Origin: Planctomycetota bacterium | Lineage (GTDB): Bacteria > Planctomycetota > Phycisphaerae > UBA1845 | Direction: 5' to 3' | Assembly: GCA_024275565.1 (NCBI GenBank) | Contig: JAJRYY010000041.1 | Location: 1-57,391, forward strand | Length of the DNA: 57,391 nt | In this document: in pieces, positions 7,952 through 16,822 of the stretch | Numbering within the stretch: position 1 is the stretch's first letter | How the letters are laid out: each line of letters opens with the position of its first letter | Position numbers and translations under genes: made by a program | The notes under the pieces: model-generated | Told to the model about the DNA's origin: nothing | Database searches by the model: none | The model's input: the letters and a program-made list of their open reading frames with translations, nothing else

Positions 7952-9565
7952 ATGAGACAGCATCGCATGCCATTCGCCATCCTCTTCAGCGTGATCCTGG
8001 CCACCTCCTGTCTTACCGCCCCACTGTCGGTTGCCCGGGAGGCGGGTAAGTCTCAGTCCATGGGTGAGTCTCAGGGCGATGGTAAGCCATTGGCTGCTGG
8101 TCAGCAGACGCTGCCCATCAACCTCCTCGATCCACCCCAGGGGCTTTTCCTTGAAGACTGGATGATCGTGGAGCTTTCTGATCAGAAGGTCGGTTACGCC
8201 CACAGCACCTTCACCCGCGAAGGTGACACGATCCAGACGCGGACGATTACAGCCATCACGATCCGTCGAGCCAAGATTAAAATCGACATCAACGTGATGC
8301 AGACCGCACAAGAGACCGTGGGTGGCGTACCTCTCAAATTCGAATCGATCAGCAAATTGTCCACGATCGACCAGGCGATGCGCGGCGTGATCGAGGACGG
8401 CAAGGTCCGCATCACAAGCGCTCAGTTTGGCATGGAAACGGAGCAGACATACGATTATCCGGCTGGTGCGAAAATGCTCTGGGGAACCTTTCGTGCCGGA
8501 ATCGAACACGGATTTTCAGAGGGAACCACATACGATCTCGACATCTACGAACCATCGCTCCGGACCGATGCGGCTATCAATGCCAAGATCACGGTCGGTA
8601 AAAAAATGACCATCACCCTGCCCGACGGACCGCGAGAAGCCATCAAGGTGATCACCAGCATGAATCTGCCCATGGGCAGCTTCGAGAACATTGGATATGT
8701 CGATGCGATGGGACGTGTTTTGCGCACTGAGATCCCCATGGCGGGTCTTTCCATGCGGTTGACCGCAACCACGCGGGAGCAAGCACTGGACGATTTCGAT
8801 CCCCCCGAATTCTTCGTCGACACATTGGTGCAAATCGACCGCGCCATCGACCGCGATACCGCTCAGCGGATCGAATACACCCTTAAGATCAGCGGGGCGG
8901 ATCGTTCCATCCCCGATCTTCCAACAAACGCCATGCAGACCCCCGGCGTGCGAACGAAACAGTCCGCGACGATCGTAGTTCAACGCATCGACCAGGACCA
9001 ACTCCGCAAACTCCCGATGGAAACGACGCACAGCGAGGCTATGAAGCCCTACCTCAAGGCAGGTCCTTCCATCAACATCCACGACGCGGAAATCATCAAG
9101 ATGGCGAAGGAAGCGAGAGGGGATACGACGCACCCCTACCTCGTCGCCGATAAACTTCGCGTTTATGTCAGCAAGATTATCACGGAAAAAAACCTCAACA
9201 TCGGCTTCGCCACAGCAAGCGAGGTGTGCAGAAAACGTGAGGGGGATTGCAGCGAGCACGCCGTGCTTCTGGCTGCCCTTGGACGCGTGGTCAATCTGCC
9301 ATCGCGTGTCGTGGTCGGGCTGGCTTATGTACCTGAGTTTGCCGGGAAGAGGAACGTCTTCGGATTCCATATGTGGACCCAGTTCAACCTCGGCGGAAAG
9401 TGGATCGATTTCGACGCAGCGCTGCGTGAATCCGACTGCAGTCCCGCCCGTATCGCCCTTGCGACTTCATCCCTGAATGACGCTGGCATTGGTGACATTG
9501 CGTTCGCCATCATCGACATTATCACCGGGCTGGAAATCAAGATCGACAAGATTGAATCGAGATGA
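7952..9565 (+). CDS. Secreted transglutaminase-like superfamily protein
   Basis: A 537-residue exported protein: a basic start and hydrophobic core (MRQHRMPFAILFSVIL), cleavage expected soon after LSVA. The C-terminal 150 residues form a transglutaminase-like (papain-fold) domain with its Cys in GDCSEHA, His in GFHMWTQF and Asp in WIDFDAA, so the catalytic triad is intact. The long N-terminal part (about 50-370) is beta-rich with no motif I recognise. Such bacterial proteins are usually cysteine proteases or amidases of the envelope; the substrate is unknown. It is a separate unit after sdhB (211-bp gap). Confidence 0.85.
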   Translation: MRQHRMPFAILFSVILATSCLTAPLSVAREAGKSQSMGESQGDGKPLAAGQQTLPINLLDPPQGLFLEDWMIVELSDQKVGYAHSTFTREGDTIQTRTITAITIRRAKIKIDINVMQTAQETVGGVPLKFESISKLSTIDQAMRGVIEDGKVRITSAQFGMETEQTYDYPAGAKMLWGTFRAGIEHGFSEGTTYDLDIYEPSLRTDAAINAKITVGKKMTITLPDGPREAIKVITSMNLPMGSFENIGYVDAMGRVLRTEIPMAGLSMRLTATTREQALDDFDPPEFFVDTLVQIDRAIDRDTAQRIEYTLKISGADRSIPDLPTNAMQTPGVRTKQSATIVVQRIDQDQLRKLPMETTHSEAMKPYLKAGPSINIHDAEIIKMAKEARGDTTHPYLVADKLRVYVSKIITEKNLNIGFATASEVCRKREGDCSEHAVLLAALGRVVNLPSRVVVGLAYVPEFAGKRNVFGFHMWTQFNLGGKWIDFDAALRESDCSPARIALATSSLNDAGIGDIAFAIIDIITGLEIKIDKIESR

Positions 9566-9628
9566 CCCACTCGAATTGATCCACCCGAGATGATCCACCC
9601 CGGATGACCCACCCGGAATGATCCACCG
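9561..9628. repeat. Degenerate short repeats at gene end
   Basis: Five imperfect copies of GATGATCCACCCG-type text (starting near 9561, 9578, 9592, 9603, 9620) begin inside the last codons of the transglutaminase-like gene and continue downstream. The remaining spacer to 10113 (about 480 bp) shows no gene I can support. Confidence 0.5.
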
Positions 9629-10113
9629 CTGCTCCCTGCAGAACATGGCGAACCCCAGCGTCAACATTGGATTCACCCCCGTGAGGACGAACCGGACTCG
9701 TGCTTGCTGAACACTGGAATCCACCGGCGCCTGTCCCGAAAGCAATCTGTCAGTCGCCACCTCCAGATGACACGACACACCACTTCCGGTTCGCACGCAG
9801 CGAGCATCCTGCTCACCGCGCACATTGCGTTGAAACACCGTAAATTCAATTGTCGTTGAATACGCAGTCCTGCGTAGAATTGTGAGTTGTGCTGTAACCT
9901 CCAACCGCGTGCGTCCGCCGCCCACCACATGGGCTCCCACACGCGTTCAGGGTCATTGTGACACGCGCATGCCGGAAGACAACCCCCTGCATATAACCCT
10001 TTTTTGCAAAAGCACTTACGAACGCGTCACCCGAGTGGACACTTTCAGTCGAACGTCCGAAAGAGGGTCGCGCTCGACAAGTCGCGTTTTCCGCGCATCG
10101 CAGGCATTCGTGT

Positions 10114-10143
10114 TTGACCCGGGCTGGCCAGCTTCGGTACAAT
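10114..10143 (+). promoter_or_regulatory. Sigma-70-type promoter
   Basis: TTGACC at 10114-10119, an 18-bp spacer, and TACAAT at 10138-10143: five of six matches in each box. It lies about 60 bp before the ATG at 10207 and supports that start over in-frame codons further upstream. Confidence 0.6.
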
Positions 10144-10206
10144 GGGGGTGGAGGTGTCGTCGAGCTGGCAAAACCGAGAATGGGTCCAATAAGGTCACCA
10201 CGAGCA

Positions 10207-11295
10207 ATGAAAAACATGATCCACCGTCTTGCGTTCTCAACACCCTTGTGGACTTTGGCTACACTCGCACTCATAGCTGGTCCGGATACGACTGTCGCTG
10301 ACGCCCCCGATCCAACACCTGCCCATGTGATCGTTCTCGAAGAGGACCGCGATGGTGTGGTCCCTGGAATGGAAGTCGGTGCAGGTTGGCGTGGCGAAGT
10401 GTTTCTGGACATCCCCGAAGAAGAAGTCGAAACATACAACCTCCTCGGAGCCGAATCCTTCGTCAGCGACCTCAAGCCCGACTTCACCTTCCGGACCGAC
10501 TGGATCGACTTCCCCGCAGGACCCGACCTCGACAGGCCCGACGACTCCTTTGCAACCGTCGGAGACTTCCTCGACGATTATATCTACGAAATCTCAGATC
10601 CCTCAAAACTCGACGAACCGTTTCGCAACACCCTTATCCGATTTACCGGTGTCTTGAACATCCGCCTGCGAGACAGCACCAACCCCACTGATCCCTTTGG
10701 ACTGGACGTCTGGATCGATCTCGGGATGGCATCGGGATACCTCGATGGCTACCGCGTCAGAGTCCCCCCTTTCAACTCCATCATCCGCCGCGTCATCAAC
10801 AACAATGCAAATAATCTCTTCTTCCATGACAATGCCATAGCCCTGGCACTCGGTGCATTCCCCCTTGAAGTCAACTATTTCAACCACTACCAGCCCGACA
10901 CCCCGGGTGCAAGCGCTGGCATCGAGATGTACAGCCTGCACGGTGGCGGACTCTCCTGGCCTACCGGTGAGATACTTACGCATCCGACACGAGGCCCTGC
11001 GACTCTCATCCCCACATGCGTTATCTACCAGCCGGAACAGCTCCTTGATCCGCTGCCTGGCGACTTCGATACCGACTACGATGTAGACCTCCTCGATTTT
11101 CAGTGGTTTCAGACATGCTACACAGGTCCTGCGGACGAGGGTGAGGAGTTCATCCTGGCCCTTGGCTGCCGCGCCTTCGATTTCAACAGCGACGCTGATG
11201 TGGATATGGATGATCTGGCAGCGTTCCACGAATCCGTGACGGGCAGTGTCACACCAGCTCCGTGCGGCGTGTATCCGGGAGATTTCGCACCATGA
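10207..11295 (+). CDS. Secreted protein with dockerin-like C-terminus
   Basis: A 362-residue protein. The ATG at 10207 starts a signal peptide (MKNMIHRLAF, a hydrophobic core, cleavage near TVADA). The middle (about 40-280) is a beta-rich domain with no family I recognise. The last 75 residues hold two Asp-rich loops, GDFDTDYDVDLLDF and FDFNSDADVDMDDL, separated by an FQTCYTGP segment. This is the dockerin-like/EF-hand calcium-binding pair typical of secreted planctomycete proteins. Its stop overlaps the ATG of the next gene (ATGA), so it is translated together with a five-haem cytochrome that bears the same tail. The role is unknown; an extracellular or surface protein is likely. Confidence 0.8.
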   Translation: MKNMIHRLAFSTPLWTLATLALIAGPDTTVADAPDPTPAHVIVLEEDRDGVVPGMEVGAGWRGEVFLDIPEEEVETYNLLGAESFVSDLKPDFTFRTDWIDFPAGPDLDRPDDSFATVGDFLDDYIYEISDPSKLDEPFRNTLIRFTGVLNIRLRDSTNPTDPFGLDVWIDLGMASGYLDGYRVRVPPFNSIIRRVINNNANNLFFHDNAIALALGAFPLEVNYFNHYQPDTPGASAGIEMYSLHGGGLSWPTGEILTHPTRGPATLIPTCVIYQPEQLLDPLPGDFDTDYDVDLLDFQWFQTCYTGPADEGEEFILALGCRAFDFNSDADVDMDDLAAFHESVTGSVTPAPCGVYPGDFAP

Positions 11296-13211
11296 CACTC
11301 GATGGACATGACAGCATGCGACCTCGCAAACCCATCGCGCCATTATTTCCCCGGAGGACGATCCTCCCCATATCTCTGATGCTCACCCTGCTGTTCGTGA
11401 TTGCATCCGCCGGTGGTTTCAGTGGCGAATCCGCTGAGCAAACTCAGGTTCCAACCACCATTGAGGATTTTTTCTTCGGAGGATCGCAACCCAATACCGA
11501 CGTGATTTATGAGGCCTTTCGTCCCAGCGACAACTGTGCGTTCTGCCACGAAGGAGATGAAACCGTCGAACTGCTTATCAACTCCCGGTGGCAGGGTGGT
11601 ATGATGGCACAAGCCGCACGCGACCCACTCTTTTTCGCCGCCCTCTCCATCGCCAATCAGGACGCAAACGTCGTCGGTGACCTTTGCCTGCGATGCCACA
11701 CCCCCAGCGGCTGGGTCCAGGGACGCTGCATTCCGCCCGACGGTTCGGAGCTGACCGATTCCGACAGAGACGGCGTCAGTTGCAGTGCCTGCCATCGCAT
11801 GGTCGATCCTGTCTTCAAGCCCGGTATCAGCCCCGACATCGACGCTGGAATCCTCGCCAACATCAGCGTCCTTCCCGTCAGTCCGGGCAGTGCAAACTAC
11901 ATCCTCGACCCACTCGACATTCGACGTGGGCCTTATAGCGATCCGGTGAATCCGCAACATTTCTGGGCAGAATCCCCATACCATCGAACGTCAGAAATGT
12001 GCGGCACCTGCCACGACGTGAGCAACCCCGTCTTCCTACGCGAATCGGATGGTTCGTACTCAGTCACCAGCATCGATACCGCCCACCCCACGGGCAACAA
12101 GCACGATATGTTCCCCGTCGAACGAACCTACAGCGAGTTCATCAACAGCGCGTTCGCCTCCACTGGTGTCGATATGCAAGGTCGATTTGGCGGGAATGAC
12201 CCCTTCATTCGTACCTGCCAGGATTGCCACATGCCCAAATTTGAAGCCATCGGAAGTACCTTTGGCGATCCGCCCATTCGCCCCGATCTGGCGGCACATG
12301 ATTTCGCCGGTGGAAACGCATGGGTCCAGGACATGATCCTGAACCTCTACCCCGACGACAACATCAATCCAGACTACCTTGCCGCTGGTAAGGATCGCTC
12401 TGTTTCCATGCTGCAACGGGCTGCTACCCTCGATACATGGCAGACCGGCAACCGCATCCACGTCCGAATCACCAACGAAACAGGACACAAACTCCCTACC
12501 GGATACCCCGAGGGGCGACGCATGTGGATCAACGTTCAGGTTCTCGACATATCCCAGTCGCTCATCGAGGAACGTGGTTACTACAACACACTGTCAGCCG
12601 ATCTGACAACCATCGACACCAAAGTCTACGAAGCAGAACTCGGTATCAGCGAGACAGTGGCGTCGCTGACCGGTGTCCCTGCCGGGAAAGGATTCCACTT
12701 TGCCCTCAACAGTATTCTCCTCAAGGACAACCGTATTCCGCCTCGTGGTTTCACCAATGCGGGCTTCGCTGCGGTCCTCGCATCCCCTGTGGCTGCTCAT
12801 TATGAAGATGGTCAATACTGGGATGACACCACCTTCGTCCTGCCCGCTGACGCAGCATCCGTGACCACGCGAATCTATTATCAGACCGCCAGCAAGGAAT
12901 ACATTACTTTCCTCCGTGACAAAAACATCACGAACGACACCGGCGACATCCTCTACCAGCAGTGGGAAACCACGGGCAAATCTCCACCCGTCCTGATGAA
13001 CACGCACACCATCGCCATCACACCATTTTCCACCGGAGACATCGACGACGACGGATTCGTCACCTTGGCGGACTATGTTGTCTTTCACAATTGCGCCACC
13101 GCTGATGGTGTTCCGCTTCTGGACCCAGAATGCGTGTCGTTCGATTTCAACGACGATGATGATGTTGATTTATTGGACTTTGGCGACTTCCAGTCAGCAT
13201 TCAACGATTAA
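11292..13211 (+). CDS. Five-haem cytochrome c with dockerin-like tail
   Basis: A 639-residue exported protein. I take the ATG at 11292 because it overlaps the upstream stop by 4 bp; a later ATG at 11316 (MRPRKP) would also give a good signal peptide. Five CxxCH motifs for covalent haem c lie at about residues 82, 132, 164, 237 and 309 (CAFCH, CLRCH, CSACH, CGTCH, CQDCH). The stretch after 370 is beta-rich (NRIHVRITNETGHKLPTGYPEGRRMW), a pattern I know from multihaem cytochromes of planctomycetes. The C-terminus (about 575-639) carries two Asp-rich dockerin-like loops, GDIDDDGF and FDFNDDDDVDLLDF. A redox role outside the inner membrane is likely; partner and substrate are unknown. Confidence 0.85.
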   Translation: MTLDGHDSMRPRKPIAPLFPRRTILPISLMLTLLFVIASAGGFSGESAEQTQVPTTIEDFFFGGSQPNTDVIYEAFRPSDNCAFCHEGDETVELLINSRWQGGMMAQAARDPLFFAALSIANQDANVVGDLCLRCHTPSGWVQGRCIPPDGSELTDSDRDGVSCSACHRMVDPVFKPGISPDIDAGILANISVLPVSPGSANYILDPLDIRRGPYSDPVNPQHFWAESPYHRTSEMCGTCHDVSNPVFLRESDGSYSVTSIDTAHPTGNKHDMFPVERTYSEFINSAFASTGVDMQGRFGGNDPFIRTCQDCHMPKFEAIGSTFGDPPIRPDLAAHDFAGGNAWVQDMILNLYPDDNINPDYLAAGKDRSVSMLQRAATLDTWQTGNRIHVRITNETGHKLPTGYPEGRRMWINVQVLDISQSLIEERGYYNTLSADLTTIDTKVYEAELGISETVASLTGVPAGKGFHFALNSILLKDNRIPPRGFTNAGFAAVLASPVAAHYEDGQYWDDTTFVLPADAASVTTRIYYQTASKEYITFLRDKNITNDTGDILYQQWETTGKSPPVLMNTHTIAITPFSTGDIDDDGFVTLADYVVFHNCATADGVPLLDPECVSFDFNDDDDVDLLDFGDFQSAFND

Positions 13212-13262
13212 AGTGCTGCCGATTGCGCATCAGTCATTCGCACCGATTCGAGCGGAAACGCC

Positions 13263-13292
13263 TTGTGTCAGCCGTTCAAAAATGCGTATAAT
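13263..13292 (+). promoter_or_regulatory. Sigma-70-type promoter
   Basis: TTGTGT (13263-13268), an 18-bp spacer and a perfect TATAAT (13287-13292), 75 bp before the PEP-CTERM gene start. Confidence 0.6.
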
Positions 13293-13366
13293 GGCGGCCT
13301 GTAGGAAGTTAATGAGGACAATGCTCTTGGGAGAGGGCAAACCGCGAGCTTTTGGGAGAGAGCAGA

Positions 13367-14227
13367 ATGAACGGGATTTTCTTGCGCACTTCGGCACATC
13401 TATGTGTCACGATCGTCGTAGCGAGCTGTACCACTTCTGCCATCGCCCAGAAACCACTGCCCATCGGATCGTCAACGATCACAATAGGGTATGACACCAA
13501 TTCAGGACCGGTCAGTTTCACCGACAGCCGCAACTGGGATGATGCTGCCTTCGGAGCTGCCTCAGCTATCCCCCTCGGTGATGCTCCGAATATCCGCGCA
13601 TTCAATGCAGTCAACTCCTTCGGTCGTCGCACATTCACCGCTCAAACGCACCCGGAGGTCCTTGGTCCTGATGAGACGCTCGTCACGCATGGGTTCTTCA
13701 AAGACGTTCCGGCGGGCGCGAGCGAAGATTTCTTCCCCGACATCGCCGTGGGCAGTGATCTTACGATCCGCGTGGAAGGCATGCAGTTTGACCGGGCGAT
13801 CAACGTCGATCAAACCACATTCCTCATGCACGCCCTTTGGAACGAACAGGCAGATCAACTCGATCAACCTTACTTCGAACTCCACAACCAGTACACCGCA
13901 ACCGATCCCTATCGCGATTCCGACGCGTTTGAAGACGCCAACGTTTTTACCGATATCCTTACGCCGAACACGGTTTTTGAAGCGGTCAGTCCACAGTTTA
14001 CCGGCGAGGGGACCGACACAATCGCTTTTGAAATTACGGTCCCCTATTCGATCCTGAAAAACCTCGAAGAGACCGGTCAACAAGTACCGGACGGACTGCC
14101 GGCTCCGCAGGGATTCCTCGAACCGTTCCATTTTCACTTTGAATACGTCGTCGTTCCAGAACCAACAACGCTGATGCTGATGTCCGCATGTATCGGAATT
14201 GTCACGCGTCGCAGGCGGAACGAATAG
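13367..14227 (+). CDS. PEP-CTERM sorting-signal protein
   Basis: A 286-residue secreted protein starting at MNGIFLR. An N-terminal signal peptide ends near SAIAQ. The C-terminus has the full PEP-CTERM signal: VPEP, a hydrophobic stretch and a final RRRRNE cluster, which is recognised by exosortase and cleaved at the inner membrane before release to the surface or exopolysaccharide. The body (about 30-255) is beta-rich with a choice-of-anchor-like pattern (FTDSRNWDDAAFG, VSPQFTGEGTDTIAF). No exosortase gene lies in the window. The function of the protein is unknown. Confidence 0.88.
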   Translation: MNGIFLRTSAHLCVTIVVASCTTSAIAQKPLPIGSSTITIGYDTNSGPVSFTDSRNWDDAAFGAASAIPLGDAPNIRAFNAVNSFGRRTFTAQTHPEVLGPDETLVTHGFFKDVPAGASEDFFPDIAVGSDLTIRVEGMQFDRAINVDQTTFLMHALWNEQADQLDQPYFELHNQYTATDPYRDSDAFEDANVFTDILTPNTVFEAVSPQFTGEGTDTIAFEITVPYSILKNLEETGQQVPDGLPAPQGFLEPFHFHFEYVVVPEPTTLMLMSACIGIVTRRRRNE

Positions 14228-14327
14228 AAGCAAGGCGGAGCACGAGCATCATCAGCACTCTTACGAAGCAACATGCTCACCTTCGACCCCGGCGTCGCCG
14301 CCCGAATCTCATGTTGAACCATAACGC

Positions 14328-15905
14328 TTACGCAACTGGACACTGAGACGCGAGCTGGCGAAAGGCTTCTTTCCACCTCTTCCGCCCGAGCATCGCCTTC
14401 AGAAATACCGCAGCATCGCGACGTCGATAGACCCCACAATCAACGATCAGGCGATAGAGTGCCGCACTGGTGGCACTTCTATCGCGTTCGGGATCTCGCT
14501 CACGAACCACCACATCCTCAAGCCCATTCACGAACACCCGGCACGCACCATCCAATTCGCAAACCCCAAACGTCCCCGCCCCAGCACGCGATAGCGACAC
14601 ACCACGATCCGACATCAAACCCACAAGTTCCCCCAGCGACACCAATACGCAACGTCGCATCCTCAAATCACCACCGCTCATTATCCCAAGCCAGCCCTCC
14701 GACTCAGGATCAGCGTCCAATAACAACTCCACACCCTCGACCACCGCCATTGGCCGACGACACGGTACGTCACGGTTCACCAACCGATGCCCCACTGCGA
14801 ACATCTCCACCAACCGACATCGCTCAACAGCACCCACGTCCGACAGCCTCAGCCGAACCACCGTCGGCCCGACATCCCCCTCAGCACTCAGCCAATCCCG
14901 CCACTGATCGACCGTCGCCTCACGATAACACGCAACAGGAAACCGATCAGCCCGACGAGACCGAAGCACCACATGCGCAACACGCCCATTCTCCAGAGAA
15001 ATCTTCGAAAAATAACGATTCGTCCGCAGTATTCGAGCATCCCGCTTCTGCCAGAGATCAACCGCCAGCGCATACGTCTCGGCCACGATCATCGGCAATA
15101 TCCGCCGAAACATCGCTCGCGACTCAACCCGTACCACCCGCCGCTCTGCCCCCTTCCCCACAGGCACGCCACACCGATACCCACAATACGCCCGTAAAAA
15201 CCGCAATCGCGACCGCTCATCCGACCGCATCCAGAACCATTGATGCAACTGTCCCAGCGACCCCGAAACCAACGCCTCCGAAACCGACGACGAAAACCGA
15301 CCCGTGCGAATGTCAATGTAGTGGCACTCTATCTCACCGCCACGATCATACACCAGGATATTCTCAGGATGCTCATCACCGTGCAAAAAACCCTTCCCAT
15401 GTGCATCCGCCACAAACCGGGCAACACCAGCAATCAACCGACGCACCGAATGCACATCACCATCAGCCAACAACGCGTCACGCCATACCTCAGACAACGG
15501 CGAACCCGCAACCGCTTCCGTCACCAGCCAACTCCGTCGACCACCAACCCCCATCGCCACAGGACACGCCGTCCCAACACCAGCCGCAACCATCCGCAAC
15601 CCCATCAGCCATTCCCGCCGCACATCACCACCCCGCACGCCCTGCCGAACACGATCACGCACCGATCGCGACACATACTCCTTCACATACACAACACGCC
15701 CCCCACGCTCAACACGCCACACCCGCCGACGTGCATTCCGCTTCACACAATCAGCAGACGCATCACCCTTCAAATCCACCCATGCAGGACCATCGCCCCC
15801 CGCCACGAAATCCACCCAGTTCGGATCGATCGTCCAGCGGATTCCGGCAACCGATTTTCTAACATGTGATTTGTCGCCTGAAATGAACCCACCCTCACAC
15901 AGCAA
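14328..15905 (-). CDS. WaaP/Kdo-kinase-like lipopolysaccharide kinase
   Basis: A 525-residue protein with a protein-kinase-like fold of the LPS/Kdo kinase (WaaP) class. Residues about 60-230 contain a strand pair with a Lys (VVYVKEYVSR), a conserved Glu region, the catalytic loop HGDEHPENILV (Asp in HGD, Asn in EN) and the metal-binding IDI of HYIDIRTGRF. The second half (about 320-510) has a weaker, similar arrangement (LSDVGAVERCRLV...ELVGLMSDRGVSLSRAG), so it may be a degenerate duplicate. It is expected to phosphorylate heptose or Kdo sugars of the outer-membrane lipid core; no LPS core genes are near. The frame opens with a TTG immediately after the stop of the nitroreductase gene, so the exact start is uncertain. 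The two genes are surely one transcript. Confidence 0.75.
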   Translation of the reverse strand: MLCEGGFISGDKSHVRKSVAGIRWTIDPNWVDFVAGGDGPAWVDLKGDASADCVKRNARRRVWRVERGGRVVYVKEYVSRSVRDRVRQGVRGGDVRREWLMGLRMVAAGVGTACPVAMGVGGRRSWLVTEAVAGSPLSEVWRDALLADGDVHSVRRLIAGVARFVADAHGKGFLHGDEHPENILVYDRGGEIECHYIDIRTGRFSSSVSEALVSGSLGQLHQWFWMRSDERSRLRFLRAYCGYRCGVPVGKGAERRVVRVESRAMFRRILPMIVAETYALAVDLWQKRDARILRTNRYFSKISLENGRVAHVVLRSRRADRFPVACYREATVDQWRDWLSAEGDVGPTVVRLRLSDVGAVERCRLVEMFAVGHRLVNRDVPCRRPMAVVEGVELLLDADPESEGWLGIMSGGDLRMRRCVLVSLGELVGLMSDRGVSLSRAGAGTFGVCELDGACRVFVNGLEDVVVRERDPERDRSATSAALYRLIVDCGVYRRRDAAVFLKAMLGRKRWKEAFRQLASQCPVA

Positions 15906-16568
15906 TCATCGATTCCACTGCAGCAACTCACATACGTCCGTCTTCGGAAGATCAGGAACCGTGCAATCGTCCGCCGGATACCCCACCGGGATCAGCAAAA
16001 ACGGCTTCTCATTCTTCCCCCGCCCGAGAATATCCCGCAGAAAACCCATCGGACTCGGCGTATGCGTCAGCGTCGCAAGACCCGCACGATGACAGGCTGC
16101 CAGAAAAAATCCAGACGCCAGCCCCACCGACTCGACCGGATAATAATTCTTATATTTCGTCCCTCGGACAATCTCCCAGTCCACCCGAAAAATCACGATC
16201 AACCATGGCACGATTTCCAGAAAGGGTTTCTGAGCATCCGTCCCGATCGGCTCCAGCGCTTCCAACCACTCCGGCGGCATGCGCCAATCATAACTCTCAC
16301 GCTCCTCAGCCTCAGCTGCCAGGCGAATCTCATGCTTAATCGCAACATCATCGATCGCCACAAACCGCCATGGCTGACGATTCGCCCCGCTGGGTGCAGT
16401 ATTTGCGACAGCGAGACACCGCTCTATCAAATCACGCGGTACGGGGCGATCGCTAAAATCCCGGCAGCTCCGCCGCGACTGCATCTCCGCAAGCAACGCT
16501 TCCACCCGCGCAATCCGATCAGTGTCACTAAGCTCCGGCATGGAATAAGGCAATCGAGGTGCGGGCAA
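15906..16568 (-). CDS. Nitroreductase, iodotyrosine-deiodinase-like
   Basis: A 220-residue FMN flavoprotein of the nitroreductase superfamily. N-terminal RRSCRDFSDRPVPRDLIER and NTAPSGANRQPWRFV bind FMN phosphate; the C-terminal NEKPFLLIPVGYPADDCTVPDL is very close to the end of animal and bacterial iodotyrosine deiodinases (IYD). The lid region also fits IYD: a Glu at 89, Tyr at 93 and Lys at 114 keep the spacing (+4, +21) of the E-Y-K triad that binds the zwitterion of halotyrosines in IYD (compared from memory). It is therefore more likely a halotyrosine dehalogenase-type enzyme than a generic nitroreductase. ATGs at 16568 and 16541 are possible starts. It is the first gene of a pair with the WaaP-like kinase. 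Confidence 0.85.
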   Translation of the reverse strand: MPAPRLPYSMPELSDTDRIARVEALLAEMQSRRSCRDFSDRPVPRDLIERCLAVANTAPSGANRQPWRFVAIDDVAIKHEIRLAAEAEERESYDWRMPPEWLEALEPIGTDAQKPFLEIVPWLIVIFRVDWEIVRGTKYKNYYPVESVGLASGFFLAACHRAGLATLTHTPSPMGFLRDILGRGKNEKPFLLIPVGYPADDCTVPDLPKTDVCELLQWNR

Positions 16569-16640
16569 TGATGCGTCTCCTTGATGTGTGAATTCTATGT
16601 CACAAAATACGTCGTCATGATGCAGGAATGTGCAATTGAG

Positions 16641-16668
16641 GGTGCCACAGGCGGCTTGCCCGCCAGTG
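16641..16668. repeat. Interspersed palindrome, copy A
   Basis: GGTGCCACAGGCGGCTTGCC and the following CGCCAGTG: a variant of the 28-bp hairpin found again at 43943-43970 (inverted) and 56653-56680. The core is CACTGGCGG-CTTGT-CCGCCAGTG; this copy has two changes. Confidence 0.75.
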
Positions 16669-16822
16669 TTCCGAATACCACAAAAACCTCACACACCGCA
16701 ACACCGCAACACCCTATGCACCCCCATCATAATACCGCCCCCCACAATGGCAATTTTCAACAATTTGCGACGCATCCCACACTTGCCCACAATGGCCATA
16801 TCGTCGATCATGCTCCGCAGTC

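Noticed and set aside
9846..10487. Minus-strand open frame of 213 codons upstream of the dockerin-like gene
   Set aside because: It overlaps the promoter and 5' half of a well-supported plus-strand gene and has no signal or motif.
14459..15862. Long plus-strand open frame (467 codons) opposite the WaaP-like gene
   Set aside because: Its translation is low-complexity Pro/Thr/His/Gln with no fold pattern, while the minus strand has a clear kinase catalytic loop; it is a base-composition shadow.
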